Assembly (NCBI GenBank): GCA_035575925.1
Contig: DATLXK010000014.1
Location: forward strand, 1-64,000
Source of the DNA: DASWTL01 sp035575925
Lineage (GTDB): Bacteria > Bacteroidota > Bacteroidia > Sphingobacteriales > Sphingobacteriaceae
Reading direction: 5' to 3'
DNA length: 64,000 bases
The notes below the pieces were generated by a model that was given only the letters and a program-made list of their open reading frames with translations, was not told where the DNA came from and did no database searches. Shown here one piece after another: positions 9,140 through 17,689 of this stretch; within the stretch, counting starts at the first letter, position 1, and each line of letters starts with the position of its first letter. The translations under genes and the position numbers were made by a program.

Positions 9140-10636
9140 TTATATAAAAGATGTGATAATCTGAGGAAGTAAAAGCAGTAAAAGCAAAGCAACAGATAAA
9201 ACGATGCAAATAGGCATTAACTGGCTATACTTTTTAACTTGAATAAGTTTGTTGCTGCTTCTTATGAAGGCATTTAGCGGAATTTTAAAATAATAAAATA
9301 AAGAGACGAGTGTAGTAATTGCACCTGTGATCATTAAAAGTAAAATCCAAAATGATCCTGACGATTGATATATTTCAACCGCTGAAGAAAAAACTAAAAA
9401 TTTAGCTGTAAATCCGGCAGTAGGCGGCAATCCTGTTAAAGAAACTAAAACAACCACAAAGCATATCATTAATACCGGGTAATGCTTTCCCAATCCTTTA
9501 TAGTCCTCTACACTTTCCGACCCTGTGATTTCTTCGGCTTCATTTATCAGCATAAATGCTGCCATATTCATTATAACATAAATAAACAGGTAAAATATTA
9601 GTGCTTTAAACCCCGTTTCTGAAAATGCTATAACTGCCATTAACAGGAAACCCGTATGCCCGATGGAAGAATATGCAAGCATACGTTTTGCATTATTTTG
9701 CCGGATAGCTCCGAAGTTACCCGCTATCATACTTGCTATTGCAGCAATAATAAGAACGTGATTTAAAATGGACAGCATATCCTTAATTTCCGGATCTGTA
9801 TTTAATTGAAACGCGCTAATAAACTTTACTAAAATTGCAAATCCGGCCGCTTTTGGTCCGGTTGAAAGAAAGGCCGAAACCGGTGTTGGAGCCCCTTCGT
9901 ATACATCCGGACTCCAAAAATGAAACGGAACTACAGAAAGCTTGAATCCTATACCTGTTAAAACCATTATGATTACTGTGCCCGAGGCCAGGGATGGAAT
10001 GCGTGATAGTTCCTGAATAAATTGCGGATTGTTTAGATCAAGCGTACCGGTAAATCCATACATTAAGGATAACCCATATAACATAATTGCAGAACAGACA
10101 GAACCAAAAATAATATATTTCATTGCTCCTTCTGTCTGGCGGGTATCTTTAGAGATATACCCTACCATCAAATAAGAGCCTATGGAAACCATTTCGATAG
10201 AAATATAAAGCATCAAAAGGTTTGATGTCATAGCCATCAGGTTCATGCCCAATATTACCGCAAGAAGTATGGAAAATATATCCCCCGTTCCTTTATTATG
10301 CGCGATAAACTGACGATTGTTTTTTAAAAAAAATATGAAAAGCAGACCTGCAAGCAGGAATATTAGTTTAAAAAGAGCACCTAAGTGATCTATAATAATC
10401 ATTCCGCTGAATAAATTTGCCGGTGCTGTATGTAGTTGCTGTATGGTATAAAACCCGACAGCGAAAAAGCAGAGCAGGGTGATATAAAAAGGAAGACTAT
10501 AAATCTTTTTAAAGAAAAGATCTGCAATAATAACCAGTAGAAATCCGCAGGTTAAAGCAAGTTCGGGCCTGAAGTAATGCAGGCTGTTAATTGTATCATT
10601 AATGAAACCGGGTATATGTGGCAGATAGTCTTTCAT
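9140..10636 (-). CDS. nuoN: NADH-quinone oxidoreductase subunit N
   Basis: This 498-residue antiporter-like membrane subunit of complex I contributes one proton channel in the membrane arm. It has about fourteen hydrophobic spans. The conserved core reads YISIEMVSIGSYLMVGY (the key Glu in span 5), then FKLSVVPFHFWSPDVYEGAPTPVSAFLS with the broken-helix Lys and Pro. KRMLAYSSIGHTGF carries the channel lysine. It is the last gene of the nuo cluster and overlaps the nuoM stop by four bases (ATGA), indicating coupled translation. Confidence 0.96.
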   Translation of the reverse strand: MKDYLPHIPGFINDTINSLHYFRPELALTCGFLLVIIADLFFKKIYSLPFYITLLCFFAVGFYTIQQLHTAPANLFSGMIIIDHLGALFKLIFLLAGLLFIFFLKNNRQFIAHNKGTGDIFSILLAVILGMNLMAMTSNLLMLYISIEMVSIGSYLMVGYISKDTRQTEGAMKYIIFGSVCSAIMLYGLSLMYGFTGTLDLNNPQFIQELSRIPSLASGTVIIMVLTGIGFKLSVVPFHFWSPDVYEGAPTPVSAFLSTGPKAAGFAILVKFISAFQLNTDPEIKDMLSILNHVLIIAAIASMIAGNFGAIRQNNAKRMLAYSSIGHTGFLLMAVIAFSETGFKALIFYLFIYVIMNMAAFMLINEAEEITGSESVEDYKGLGKHYPVLMICFVVVLVSLTGLPPTAGFTAKFLVFSSAVEIYQSSGSFWILLLMITGAITTLVSLFYYFKIPLNAFIRSSNKLIQVKKYSQLMPICIVLSVALLLLLLLPQIITSFI

Positions 10637-12234
10637 TGTTTAAGAGTAATAAAACGAACGAACTCAATGACCGAAGTATTCATTTTATCAAAAGCAATGG
10701 AAGGTAAAATTCCAAGGATTAATGCCATAATTGCGAGAGGCACCAAAGCAAACTTCTCCCGGAGATTAACATCAGATAATTGAAGAGCCCAGTCTGTTCC
10801 GCCTTTTAACCGGGTCTGCCCAAAAAACATCCGCTGCAAAGTCCAGAGAAAGTAGGCCGCGCTGAGCAAAATTCCAATTGAACCGCCAATAGCCATCCAC
10901 CGTGGCAGCCAACCGTTTACACTTTCTGAACTAAATGCGCCAATCAGAGTAAATGCTTCAGCAATAAATGCAGAAAATCCCGGCAATCCTAGTGAAGCAA
11001 AAAAAGCAATCATTATAAAAACCGTAAATGCAGGCATTAATGTAGCTAATCCGCGAAAGCTGTAAATATCGCGGTCATGGACCCGTTCATATAACATCCC
11101 CACCAAATAAAATAACATAGCTGATAAAATCCCATGGCTTATCATCTGGAGCATAGCGCCGCTTGTGCCTTCCACTGTGCCTGAAGCTATGCCCAGCAGA
11201 ACAAAACCCATATGCGAAACTGATGAATAAGCTATAAGCCGTTTGAGATCAGTTTGAGCAAGGGCATTTAATGCGCCGTAAATAATAGATATCACGCCGA
11301 TTAATCCAAGCCACCACGAAGATTGTGAGGCAGCATCCGGAAACATACTGAAACATATCCGCAGAATTCCATATCCTCCAATCTTTAATAAAATGCCTGC
11401 AAGAATAATAGAAACCGGTGTCGGAGCCTCTACGTGTGCATCTGGCAACCAGGTGTGCAACGGAACTATAGGAACTTTAATGGCAAAAGCAATGAACAAA
11501 ACTATAAATGCCAGCAGCCTTGCCGGGACACCAAATAATTCCTGATTAGCTGCAATTGAGAATATAGAGCCCTGTACGAAATTTGCAGGATCCATCATGG
11601 TGATCATATTAAATGTATGATTACCCGTAGCTGGATTAATGACAGAGAAATAAAGCCCTATGATAACCAAAAGCATGAATACCGACCCGAAGAGTGTATA
11701 CAAAAAGAATTTTATAGCTGCATATTCCCTGCGTACACCGCCCCACATCCCGATAAGGAAATACAACGGCAGAAGCATGAGCTCGTAAAATATATAGAAC
11801 AGAAAGAAATCAAGTGCACAGAACACACCCATAATGGCTGCGTCCAGCAGCAGGAACAGCGCAAAAAATGCTTTTAGATTAGTTTTAATTTCCCACGAGG
11901 CTAGTACAGCAACAGCCATTACAAGAGATGTCAGAAAAAGAAAAGGCATAGAAAGACCATCAATGCCAAGGAAATAATCGATCTCCAGTTTCCCACCAGA
12001 TCCCAGATCCAGCCGGATCCAGGCTAATTTTTCGACCAGTTGAAACTGACTTTCCAGGTGAACCCCGGCCACAGACGGATCAAACTGGAAATAGATGAAT
12101 CCACTTATAAGCAATTGGAGAATTGTTATCAGAAGAGTTACATATTTGAATTTCTGCTGAAAGGATGACGGCAGTATCAGAATAATAAGACCTGCAATTA
12201 AGGGCATAAAAATGAGAATGGAAAGCAGGCTCAT
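10633..12234 (-). CDS. nuoM: NADH-quinone oxidoreductase subunit M
   Basis: This 533-residue antiporter-like subunit forms the middle proton channel of the complex I membrane arm. It has about fourteen spans. Diagnostic stretches are FYIFYELMLLPLYFLIGMWGG with the key Glu, KVPIVPLHTWLPDAHVEAPT with the broken span, and LKRLIAYSSVSHMGF with the channel Lys. Length is usual for NuoM. It overlaps nuoL and nuoN by four bases each. Confidence 0.97.
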   Translation of the reverse strand: MSLLSILIFMPLIAGLIILILPSSFQQKFKYVTLLITILQLLISGFIYFQFDPSVAGVHLESQFQLVEKLAWIRLDLGSGGKLEIDYFLGIDGLSMPFLFLTSLVMAVAVLASWEIKTNLKAFFALFLLLDAAIMGVFCALDFFLFYIFYELMLLPLYFLIGMWGGVRREYAAIKFFLYTLFGSVFMLLVIIGLYFSVINPATGNHTFNMITMMDPANFVQGSIFSIAANQELFGVPARLLAFIVLFIAFAIKVPIVPLHTWLPDAHVEAPTPVSIILAGILLKIGGYGILRICFSMFPDAASQSSWWLGLIGVISIIYGALNALAQTDLKRLIAYSSVSHMGFVLLGIASGTVEGTSGAMLQMISHGILSAMLFYLVGMLYERVHDRDIYSFRGLATLMPAFTVFIMIAFFASLGLPGFSAFIAEAFTLIGAFSSESVNGWLPRWMAIGGSIGILLSAAYFLWTLQRMFFGQTRLKGGTDWALQLSDVNLREKFALVPLAIMALILGILPSIAFDKMNTSVIEFVRFITLKQ

Positions 12235-14282
12235 AACAGCTGACTAAAATATTTCAAAACAAAAACAGTAAGAACAAATAACAGCATAGTTACTAAATAA
12301 TGTTGTACCCGACCGGTTTGAAAGTGCCGTGTAAAATCCCCGATTTTCTTTGCGAGCAGTGCTAAATTATTTACCGCGGCATCAATAATATATTCATCAA
12401 CCCAGGCTGAAATAGCTGAAAATAGCAGGCCTGCCCTTCCTGTTAAATTTACCAGGCCATCTACTACTTTTCTTTCGAACCAGAAAATGGCTTTGGCAAA
12501 GGTATTTACAGGCTTAACAACCAGCACATCATATATGCAGTTAAAATACCATTGATTTTCTGAAAAACGGTAAAGCAAGTTGTTATTAGCAATACTATAT
12601 CCGGGCTTTACATACCAGCGGTAACAAATGTACATCACCATTATACTTATTGTATTAACCGCGGCCGGGATAATCGTATGATAAGCATTAACCCGCTGTA
12701 ACGAATTTGTGCCGTGGAATCCATTTAATATCCAGCTTGTTTCAAAAAGCAAAGGATTGGATGAAAATAAAGGAAACAAGCAACAGACAGCGAGAATGAT
12801 CATGGGGTATTTCATCTCAGCAGGGCTATCATGCAAAGTAAAAATATTTTTGAACCCTTTCTGCAATCTCCACTTCCCAAAAAATACTTTAAATATGAGA
12901 CGGGAAATGTAAAAAGCAGTTAACCAACTCACCAGGAGTGCTGTATATGGAACGATCGTAAATATAAGCGCTTTGGATTCTGCCCACTCAAAGGCGCGAA
13001 TAAGTATGGCGTCCTTTGACAAATAACCAGAAGTTAAAGGAAGTCCTATTAATGCTATAGAAGCAACCAGCATGGTATAAAATGTGACGGGCATCAGTGT
13101 GCGTAATCCTCCCATATTCCTGATATCCTGAATATCAAAATCCAAATCATCCTTCTCTTTCAAATGAGCCAGCGCATGGATAAGAGCACCTGCAGCAAGA
13201 AAAAGGAGGCACTTAAAGAATGCATGTGTAGCGAGATGAAATATACCGCCATCTACCGCTCCAATTCCCATCGCCAGCATCATAAATCCTAACTGGGAAA
13301 TAGTGGAGAAAGCGAGAATACGCTTAATATCGTTTTGAGTGAGCGCTATGGTTGCAGCCATAAGTGCTGTAAATAGTCCTGTTATAGTAATAACAAGCAG
13401 GACTGTATCATTAAATAACGGAAAGATCCGGGCGACAAGGAACACCCCGGCCGCAACCATTGTTGCAGCATGGATTAATGATGAAACAGAAGTCGGTCCT
13501 TCCATAGCATCGGGAAGCCAGGTATGTAACGGAAACTGCGCAGATTTAGCAACAGCTCCCATAAAAAATGCTATTCCTGCAATAGTAAGCCAAGTGGCCG
13601 GCATTTGATTAATTGAAGATATCCATAGATCACTATGTACAGTGGCGGATAAAACCAAACCGTCCTGCCCGAAAAGTTTTTGAATATCAAGTGTTCCAAA
13701 TTGGGTATAAAGGATGAAAAGCCCAATCAGAAAACCGATATCTCCGATGCGGTTCATAATAAAAGCTTTTCTGGCAGCCTGTGAAGCAGCATCTTTAGTG
13801 AACCAAAAGCCGATAAGTAAATAAGATGAAAATCCAACCAACTCCCATGCCATATACAGCACCAGTAAATTATCGGCCATCACCAGTAATAACATAGCGG
13901 CGCAAAACAGGCCCAGATATCCCCAATAACGGTGTATTAAAGGATCTTTTTTCATGTATGCGATAGAATAGACATGAACCAGCAGGGAAATGCCTGTAAC
14001 CAATACCATCATCAAAACCGAAAGATTATTAATTAAGATCCCTACCCGAAAGGTGGTACCTCCAATAGTAAACCAATCTACCTGCTGATGAATAAACTGT
14101 TCATTCCAGGTGTTAGAAAAGATAAATATGGAGATAATAAAACTAAGTGAAATGCCGGTTATAGCATAAAAAGCAGATCCTGAGGTGTTTTTTGCAAGTA
14201 AAAGACGTATAAAAGCGCAGAAAGGCAACAACACTGCTACGAGCGCTAATAAAACATATTTTTGTGGTTCTACAGCTTCCAA
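12231..14282 (-). CDS. nuoL: NADH-quinone oxidoreductase subunit L
   Basis: This 683-residue subunit is the distal proton channel of complex I and carries the long lateral helix at its C-terminus. Recognisable parts are LYMAWELVGFSSYLLIGFW (key Glu), KSAQFPLHTWLPDAMEGPT (broken span) and KRILAFSTISQLGFMM (channel Lys). The last 130 residues include a long amphipathic segment and a final membrane span, the lateral-helix arrangement. Its start abuts the nuoK stop with no spacer, and its stop overlaps the nuoM start. Confidence 0.97.
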   Translation of the reverse strand: MEAVEPQKYVLLALVAVLLPFCAFIRLLLAKNTSGSAFYAITGISLSFIISIFIFSNTWNEQFIHQQVDWFTIGGTTFRVGILINNLSVLMMVLVTGISLLVHVYSIAYMKKDPLIHRYWGYLGLFCAAMLLLVMADNLLVLYMAWELVGFSSYLLIGFWFTKDAASQAARKAFIMNRIGDIGFLIGLFILYTQFGTLDIQKLFGQDGLVLSATVHSDLWISSINQMPATWLTIAGIAFFMGAVAKSAQFPLHTWLPDAMEGPTSVSSLIHAATMVAAGVFLVARIFPLFNDTVLLVITITGLFTALMAATIALTQNDIKRILAFSTISQLGFMMLAMGIGAVDGGIFHLATHAFFKCLLFLAAGALIHALAHLKEKDDLDFDIQDIRNMGGLRTLMPVTFYTMLVASIALIGLPLTSGYLSKDAILIRAFEWAESKALIFTIVPYTALLVSWLTAFYISRLIFKVFFGKWRLQKGFKNIFTLHDSPAEMKYPMIILAVCCLFPLFSSNPLLFETSWILNGFHGTNSLQRVNAYHTIIPAAVNTISIMVMYICYRWYVKPGYSIANNNLLYRFSENQWYFNCIYDVLVVKPVNTFAKAIFWFERKVVDGLVNLTGRAGLLFSAISAWVDEYIIDAAVNNLALLAKKIGDFTRHFQTGRVQHYLVTMLLFVLTVFVLKYFSQLL

Positions 14283-14588
14283 TTAATCTCTTAGTTCATT
14301 GATCTTTGAAGGATCAATAGTATTATATTTTTTATAAACATTTAATATGATGGCTAACGCAACAGCTACTGAAGCCGCAGCTAGCACAATAGCAAATAGT
14401 GCGAAAACCTGCCCACCTGAATTAATCCTGTCATATTTACTGAAGGCAACAAAATTCAAAATCCCTGCATTCAGCATAAACTCAATACCAATCAACACCT
14501 GTATCGCATTCTTCTTAGACAAAACGGCATATAATCCTATACAAAACAAAATAGCGCTGATGATCAAAAAATGAGCTAACGGTATCAT
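14283..14588 (-). CDS. nuoK: NADH-quinone oxidoreductase subunit K
   Basis: This 101-residue subunit has three membrane spans and the conserved IGIEFMLNAGILNFVAFS, whose Glu lies in the hydrophilic axis of the membrane arm. A second acidic position follows in the third span region, where small residues (AAASVAVALAI) dominate. Size and order next to nuoJ and nuoL are standard. The start overlaps the nuoJ stop by four bases. Confidence 0.95.
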   Translation of the reverse strand: MIPLAHFLIISAILFCIGLYAVLSKKNAIQVLIGIEFMLNAGILNFVAFSKYDRINSGGQVFALFAIVLAAASVAVALAIILNVYKKYNTIDPSKINELRD

Positions 14589-15115
14589 ATTTTATCCTTT
14601 CTAGCGATGTGTGCAGCACCTATTAGTGCCATTAACAACAGTATGGATACTACTTCGAATGGAAGTAAATAACGAGTCATAACCTGAATACCAATCTGAT
14701 GTACACTATTATCTGAAGGCTGAAGCCAATTTATCCTGTTTTGCAGCCAATTTAGATTTTCAGGTTTAGAAATTACAATTACGTTAATCAGGATGAACAG
14801 AAATATCACAGACACCAAAATAGCAGGAAAATTGTATAAGGCTGTTCTTTTCGTTAGTTTGAGATCATTCAAAAGTTCCTTATTTGACAGCATGAAAGCA
14901 AATAACATTAAAACCAATACTCCCCCAACATAAATGACGACCTGTGCTAAGGCTACAAAATCTGCTAAAGCGAAAATATATAATCCGGCAATGGAGAACA
15001 AGGTTACAAAGAACAGGAATATACTCCGAACCAGGTTATTCATTGTTACCACCAAAAAAGCGGATACCAGAACCATTGCAGCAAAGAAATAAAACACCAC
15101 CTGTTCCATGTTCAT
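14585..15115 (-). CDS. nuoJ: NADH-quinone oxidoreductase subunit J
   Basis: This 176-residue membrane subunit has five spans. LAQVVIYVGGVLVLMLFAFML is the third span that carries the pi-bulge associated with coupling in complex I. Either Met1 or Met3 could start the protein; the first gives a four-base overlap with nuoI and is used here. The C-terminal hydrophobic segment ends LIGAAHIARK, as usual. Confidence 0.94.
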   Translation of the reverse strand: MNMEQVVFYFFAAMVLVSAFLVVTMNNLVRSIFLFFVTLFSIAGLYIFALADFVALAQVVIYVGGVLVLMLFAFMLSNKELLNDLKLTKRTALYNFPAILVSVIFLFILINVIVISKPENLNWLQNRINWLQPSDNSVHQIGIQVMTRYLLPFEVVSILLLMALIGAAHIARKDKI

Positions 15116-15699
15116 TCTGCAGGCTTCTGTTGATTTAATAAAGCTTCTTTTGCAGCCTGTTTTTCTGCAATCTGTTGTTCCAGGTCACGTCGCTTCTCTG
15201 CAGCATCTTCAGCGCTCATATCTGAAAAACGATAAGTCAGCTCACTTAGCTGGGTAAAGCTACGATCGTATGAATTGGTCATGGTAATGCATTCTGTCGG
15301 ACAAACTACTGTGCAGAGCCCGCAATACATACATTTAGCCATGTCTATATCAAACTTTGGAGCATATAATCTTTTGGTGGTGCCGTCTGATGTCTGGCCG
15401 ATAGGTCCTGTTGATTTAATGCTCTCAATTTCAATGCAGTCCACAGGACATATCTTGGCACAAAGATCGCATACGATACAATCGTCCATTTCTACATGCA
15501 GCTGATAGCGCCCTACTTCAGGTACTGGCATTTGCTGATGCGGATATTGAATTGTTGTTGTGCCATTCTGCTGTGAAAAATAGTTTTCATCCTTTATGGA
15601 TTTCAAATTTCGGCTTTGGCGTGCAGCAAAAAAGTGCTTTATGGTTATACCAAGGCCGGTAAATGCTGTTTTTAACCCTTTAATTGATCTTACCCACAT
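15112..15699 (-). CDS. nuoI: NADH-quinone oxidoreductase subunit I (two 4Fe-4S clusters)
   Basis: This 195-residue ferredoxin-like subunit passes electrons towards the quinone site. Two classic motifs are visible: CIVCDLCAKICP and CMYCGLCTVVCP, each a CxxCxxCxxxCP, binding clusters N6a and N6b. The N-terminal 60 residues include a basic amphipathic helix that lies on the membrane. The C-terminus is a charged Ala/Glu/Gln-rich helix (EKRRDLEQQIAEKQAAKEA) longer than in many homologues. The gene starts one base after the nuoH stop. Confidence 0.96.
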   Translation of the reverse strand: MWVRSIKGLKTAFTGLGITIKHFFAARQSRNLKSIKDENYFSQQNGTTTIQYPHQQMPVPEVGRYQLHVEMDDCIVCDLCAKICPVDCIEIESIKSTGPIGQTSDGTTKRLYAPKFDIDMAKCMYCGLCTVVCPTECITMTNSYDRSFTQLSELTYRFSDMSAEDAAEKRRDLEQQIAEKQAAKEALLNQQKPAE

Positions 15700-15700
15700 A

Positions 15701-16771
15701 TTACATGATCATTAATCGCCAAAACCCTGATATCAGCATGCATAAAAACGCAAGCGGCGTTAACACTTTCCAGCAAAGCGACATCAACTGGTCAACCCTT
15801 AAGCGTGGCAGCGTCCACCTGATCCACATCTGTACCCCTACCACCATCAACGTTTTAAGTATAGTCCAAAATACTCCCCATGCAGTTCCTGTTGTCCATT
15901 CGGCCAGTGTAAAAGATCCTATATTAGGGAGCGGTGTATTCCACCCACCTAAGAATAAGATCACCCCAATCATTCCAACCAGGAACATTAAAGCATATTC
16001 TGCCAAGAATATGAAAGCAAATCGCAAGCCTGTGTATTCTACATGGAAGCCAGCTACCAGTTCAGACTCTGCTTCAGGAAGATCAAACGGGGCACGGTTA
16101 CATTCAGCCAGAGAAGCAATAAAATATATAATATAGGCTATTATAAGATGCGGAGCCTGAAAAATATTCCAGGCCAAAAATCCGCCAATGCTTTTTACAT
16201 CCCAAATTCCCAGGAACTTAATGGTATCATAAGATAAAATGCCTTGTTTTAAAGCAATTTCCTGCATGTTTAATGTCTGAGAGATCATTACCACAGAAAC
16301 CAGTGCAATCCCGGTAGGAATTTCATAAGAAACGATCTGGGCAACGGACCGCATAGAACCCAATAAAGCATATTTATTGTTTGAGCCCCACCCGGCCATA
16401 AGTATTCCCACTGTTTCTACAGACAGGATAGCGAATATATAAAATACCCCCAAATTTAATGATAAGGGTGAAAGGTTCGATGCCCATGGAACGGAAGCAA
16501 AACCCAAATAAACAGAAACAAAAATTACTACAGGGGCTAAAAGGAACAACACTTTATCTGCTACTGACGGAATAATGGACTCCTTTTGTAGTAGCTTCAC
16601 GATGTCTGCAAACGATTGGAGCCAGCCGAACTTCCCTACTTCCATAGGTCCCAGCCTGTCCTGAATAAATGCAGAAATCTTTCTTTCTGAATAAACGGCA
16701 AATAGGGTAAATCCTGCTGTAAAAGCAAATATCAATGTTGCTACAAGAATGTAGATTAGATAAAAGTTCAA
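15701..16771 (-). CDS. nuoH: NADH-quinone oxidoreductase subunit H
   Basis: This 356-residue subunit forms much of the quinone-binding chamber at the joint of the two arms. It has eight spans, with QDRLGPMEVGKFGWLQ in the first loop and ECNRAPFDLPEAESELVAGFHVEY, a hallmark segment rich in acidic residues. The only start giving a normal N-terminus is TTG at 16771; no ATG is available before an in-frame stop four to eight codons upstream. It is the first nuo gene here: nuoG, normally directly upstream, is absent. A -7 promoter box lies 26 bases ahead. Confidence 0.95.
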   Translation of the reverse strand: MNFYLIYILVATLIFAFTAGFTLFAVYSERKISAFIQDRLGPMEVGKFGWLQSFADIVKLLQKESIIPSVADKVLFLLAPVVIFVSVYLGFASVPWASNLSPLSLNLGVFYIFAILSVETVGILMAGWGSNNKYALLGSMRSVAQIVSYEIPTGIALVSVVMISQTLNMQEIALKQGILSYDTIKFLGIWDVKSIGGFLAWNIFQAPHLIIAYIIYFIASLAECNRAPFDLPEAESELVAGFHVEYTGLRFAFIFLAEYALMFLVGMIGVILFLGGWNTPLPNIGSFTLAEWTTGTAWGVFWTILKTLMVVGVQMWIRWTLPRLRVDQLMSLCWKVLTPLAFLCMLISGFWRLMIM

Positions 16772-16797
16772 AACAGAATGTATACTTATTTAGTATG

Positions 16798-16805
16798 CAA
16801 ACTTA
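16798..16805 (-). promoter_or_regulatory. -7 promoter box (TAAGTTTG) of the nuoH-N operon
   Basis: The minus strand reads TAAGTTTG, a full TAnnTTTG match, 26 bases before the nuoH TTG start. It implies that nuoH-N is transcribed from its own promoter and not only by read-through. Confidence 0.45.
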
Positions 16806-16847
16806 AACAATCAGGCTGAAATATATTAAGAGTTTAAATAATAGAAT

Positions 16848-16876
16848 TCACTACATGTTGACCTAAAATGTAGTGA
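16848..16876. repeat. Inverted repeat, 9-bp perfect arms
   Basis: The arms TCACTACAT (16848-16856) and ATGTAGTGA (16868-16876) are perfect complements around an 11-base spacer. No T tract follows on either strand, so it is unlikely to be an intrinsic terminator. It lies between the nuoH promoter and the nuclease-like gene. Confidence 0.6.
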
Positions 16877-16892
16877 TTATACCGTTTTTCGG

Positions 16893-16957
16893 CTACCCGA
16901 AGGGCGGGACTTTACCACCAAACTGTCTATGGAAAACAAAACCCGCATTTTGGGTAG
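16893..16957. repeat. Long-loop inverted repeat, GC-rich arms
   Basis: The left arm at 16893-16908 (CTACCCGAAGGGCGGG) and the right arm at 16942-16957 (CCCGCATTTTGGGTAG) are inverted copies with 13 of 16 positions complementary, spaced by 33 bases. The left arm also contains a small hairpin (CCCGAAGGG). The block is GC-rich inside AT-rich surroundings. It lies beyond the 3' end of the two-gene nuclease unit and could mark an insertion boundary or a dispersed intergenic repeat. Only one copy is visible in this window. Confidence 0.5.
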
Positions 16958-16995
16958 TGCTTTTAAAGGGCAGTTTTTATTCCTTCATTTTTCGT

Positions 16996-17679
16996 TTAGT
17001 TAAAATTTTTAAAAGAATAATCGGGCTGAAAAGTAATCTCTGTAATTTTTTCAGCTTTTAACTTCTCTTTAGGTGAAGCCGTGCCGTGAGGCCATACAAC
17101 AAATTTAGCGACTTTTAATGGAGTGTTATTACTGCTTTTAAAACCGTGAATAGATAGAAGTTGCGAAAAGAATTCGGTTTTATCTTCATTTATTATATTT
17201 TCAAAATTATTTACTTGTTCAATCAGTCTTTTTTCTTGGCGATCATCCTTTAATTCAATCACACATAGTTGGTTATTGGTTTCGTTATAACCAAGTATAT
17301 CCGTTACTATTTTCTTCTTATCTTTATTATAAATAGCAATTTCTGAAGTGATAAACTTTATATTTTTATCGAAAAGTAGCTCATTGTTGTTATTTAGCGC
17401 ATAATTTATAATAAAAGCTTGCAAACGTTTTTCTGGAGTTGGTCGTTTTGGTATATCAATTTTTTTAATCGCTTTTTTTATTAATTCTGAAATATCCTTT
17501 TCAGAACTATATTCCGTGTAACTACACTTAATGCCTTGTTCTGGACTTTCCTCACTAAGTGATATTAATGCGAATGAATTTTTGCTCGCTCTAAAATGTA
17601 CTTTTTTTTCCAAAAGAAACATCTTGTGCTTTTCGTTCAATTTGTGCGCAAGGGAAAAATATTTCAGTTCGTCTTTCAT
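16996..17679 (-). CDS. Putative PD-(D/E)XK nuclease-fold protein
   Basis: This 227-residue protein is not one I can name. Residues 120-160 carry a likely PD-(D/E)XK core: Asp127 in TDILGY, then a strand with VIELK (Glu142, Lys144), followed by a helix with Gln155 (RLIEQVNNFE). Glu83 in PEKRLQAFI would precede it. This resembles the NucS/RecB-like nuclease core, with a D-ILG-x(n)-IELK pattern. The first 80 residues are Lys/Glu-rich with no recognised domain. It has no signal peptide, so it should act in the cytoplasm, perhaps on DNA. It starts 10 bases after the MBL-fold gene and is probably co-expressed with it. It looks more AT-rich than its neighbours. The nuclease role is inference. Confidence 0.6.
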   Translation of the reverse strand: MKDELKYFSLAHKLNEKHKMFLLEKKVHFRASKNSFALISLSEESPEQGIKCSYTEYSSEKDISELIKKAIKKIDIPKRPTPEKRLQAFIINYALNNNNELLFDKNIKFITSEIAIYNKDKKKIVTDILGYNETNNQLCVIELKDDRQEKRLIEQVNNFENIINEDKTEFFSQLLSIHGFKSSNNTPLKVAKFVVWPHGTASPKEKLKAEKITEITFQPDYSFKNFN

Positions 17680-17689
17680 TGTTTAAGAA

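Noticed and set aside
16873..17061. A 62-codon plus-strand frame between nuoH and the nuclease-like gene
   Set aside because: It runs across the GC-rich inverted repeat and into the antisense of the 227-residue gene. It has no promoter or family and is best explained by the repeat.
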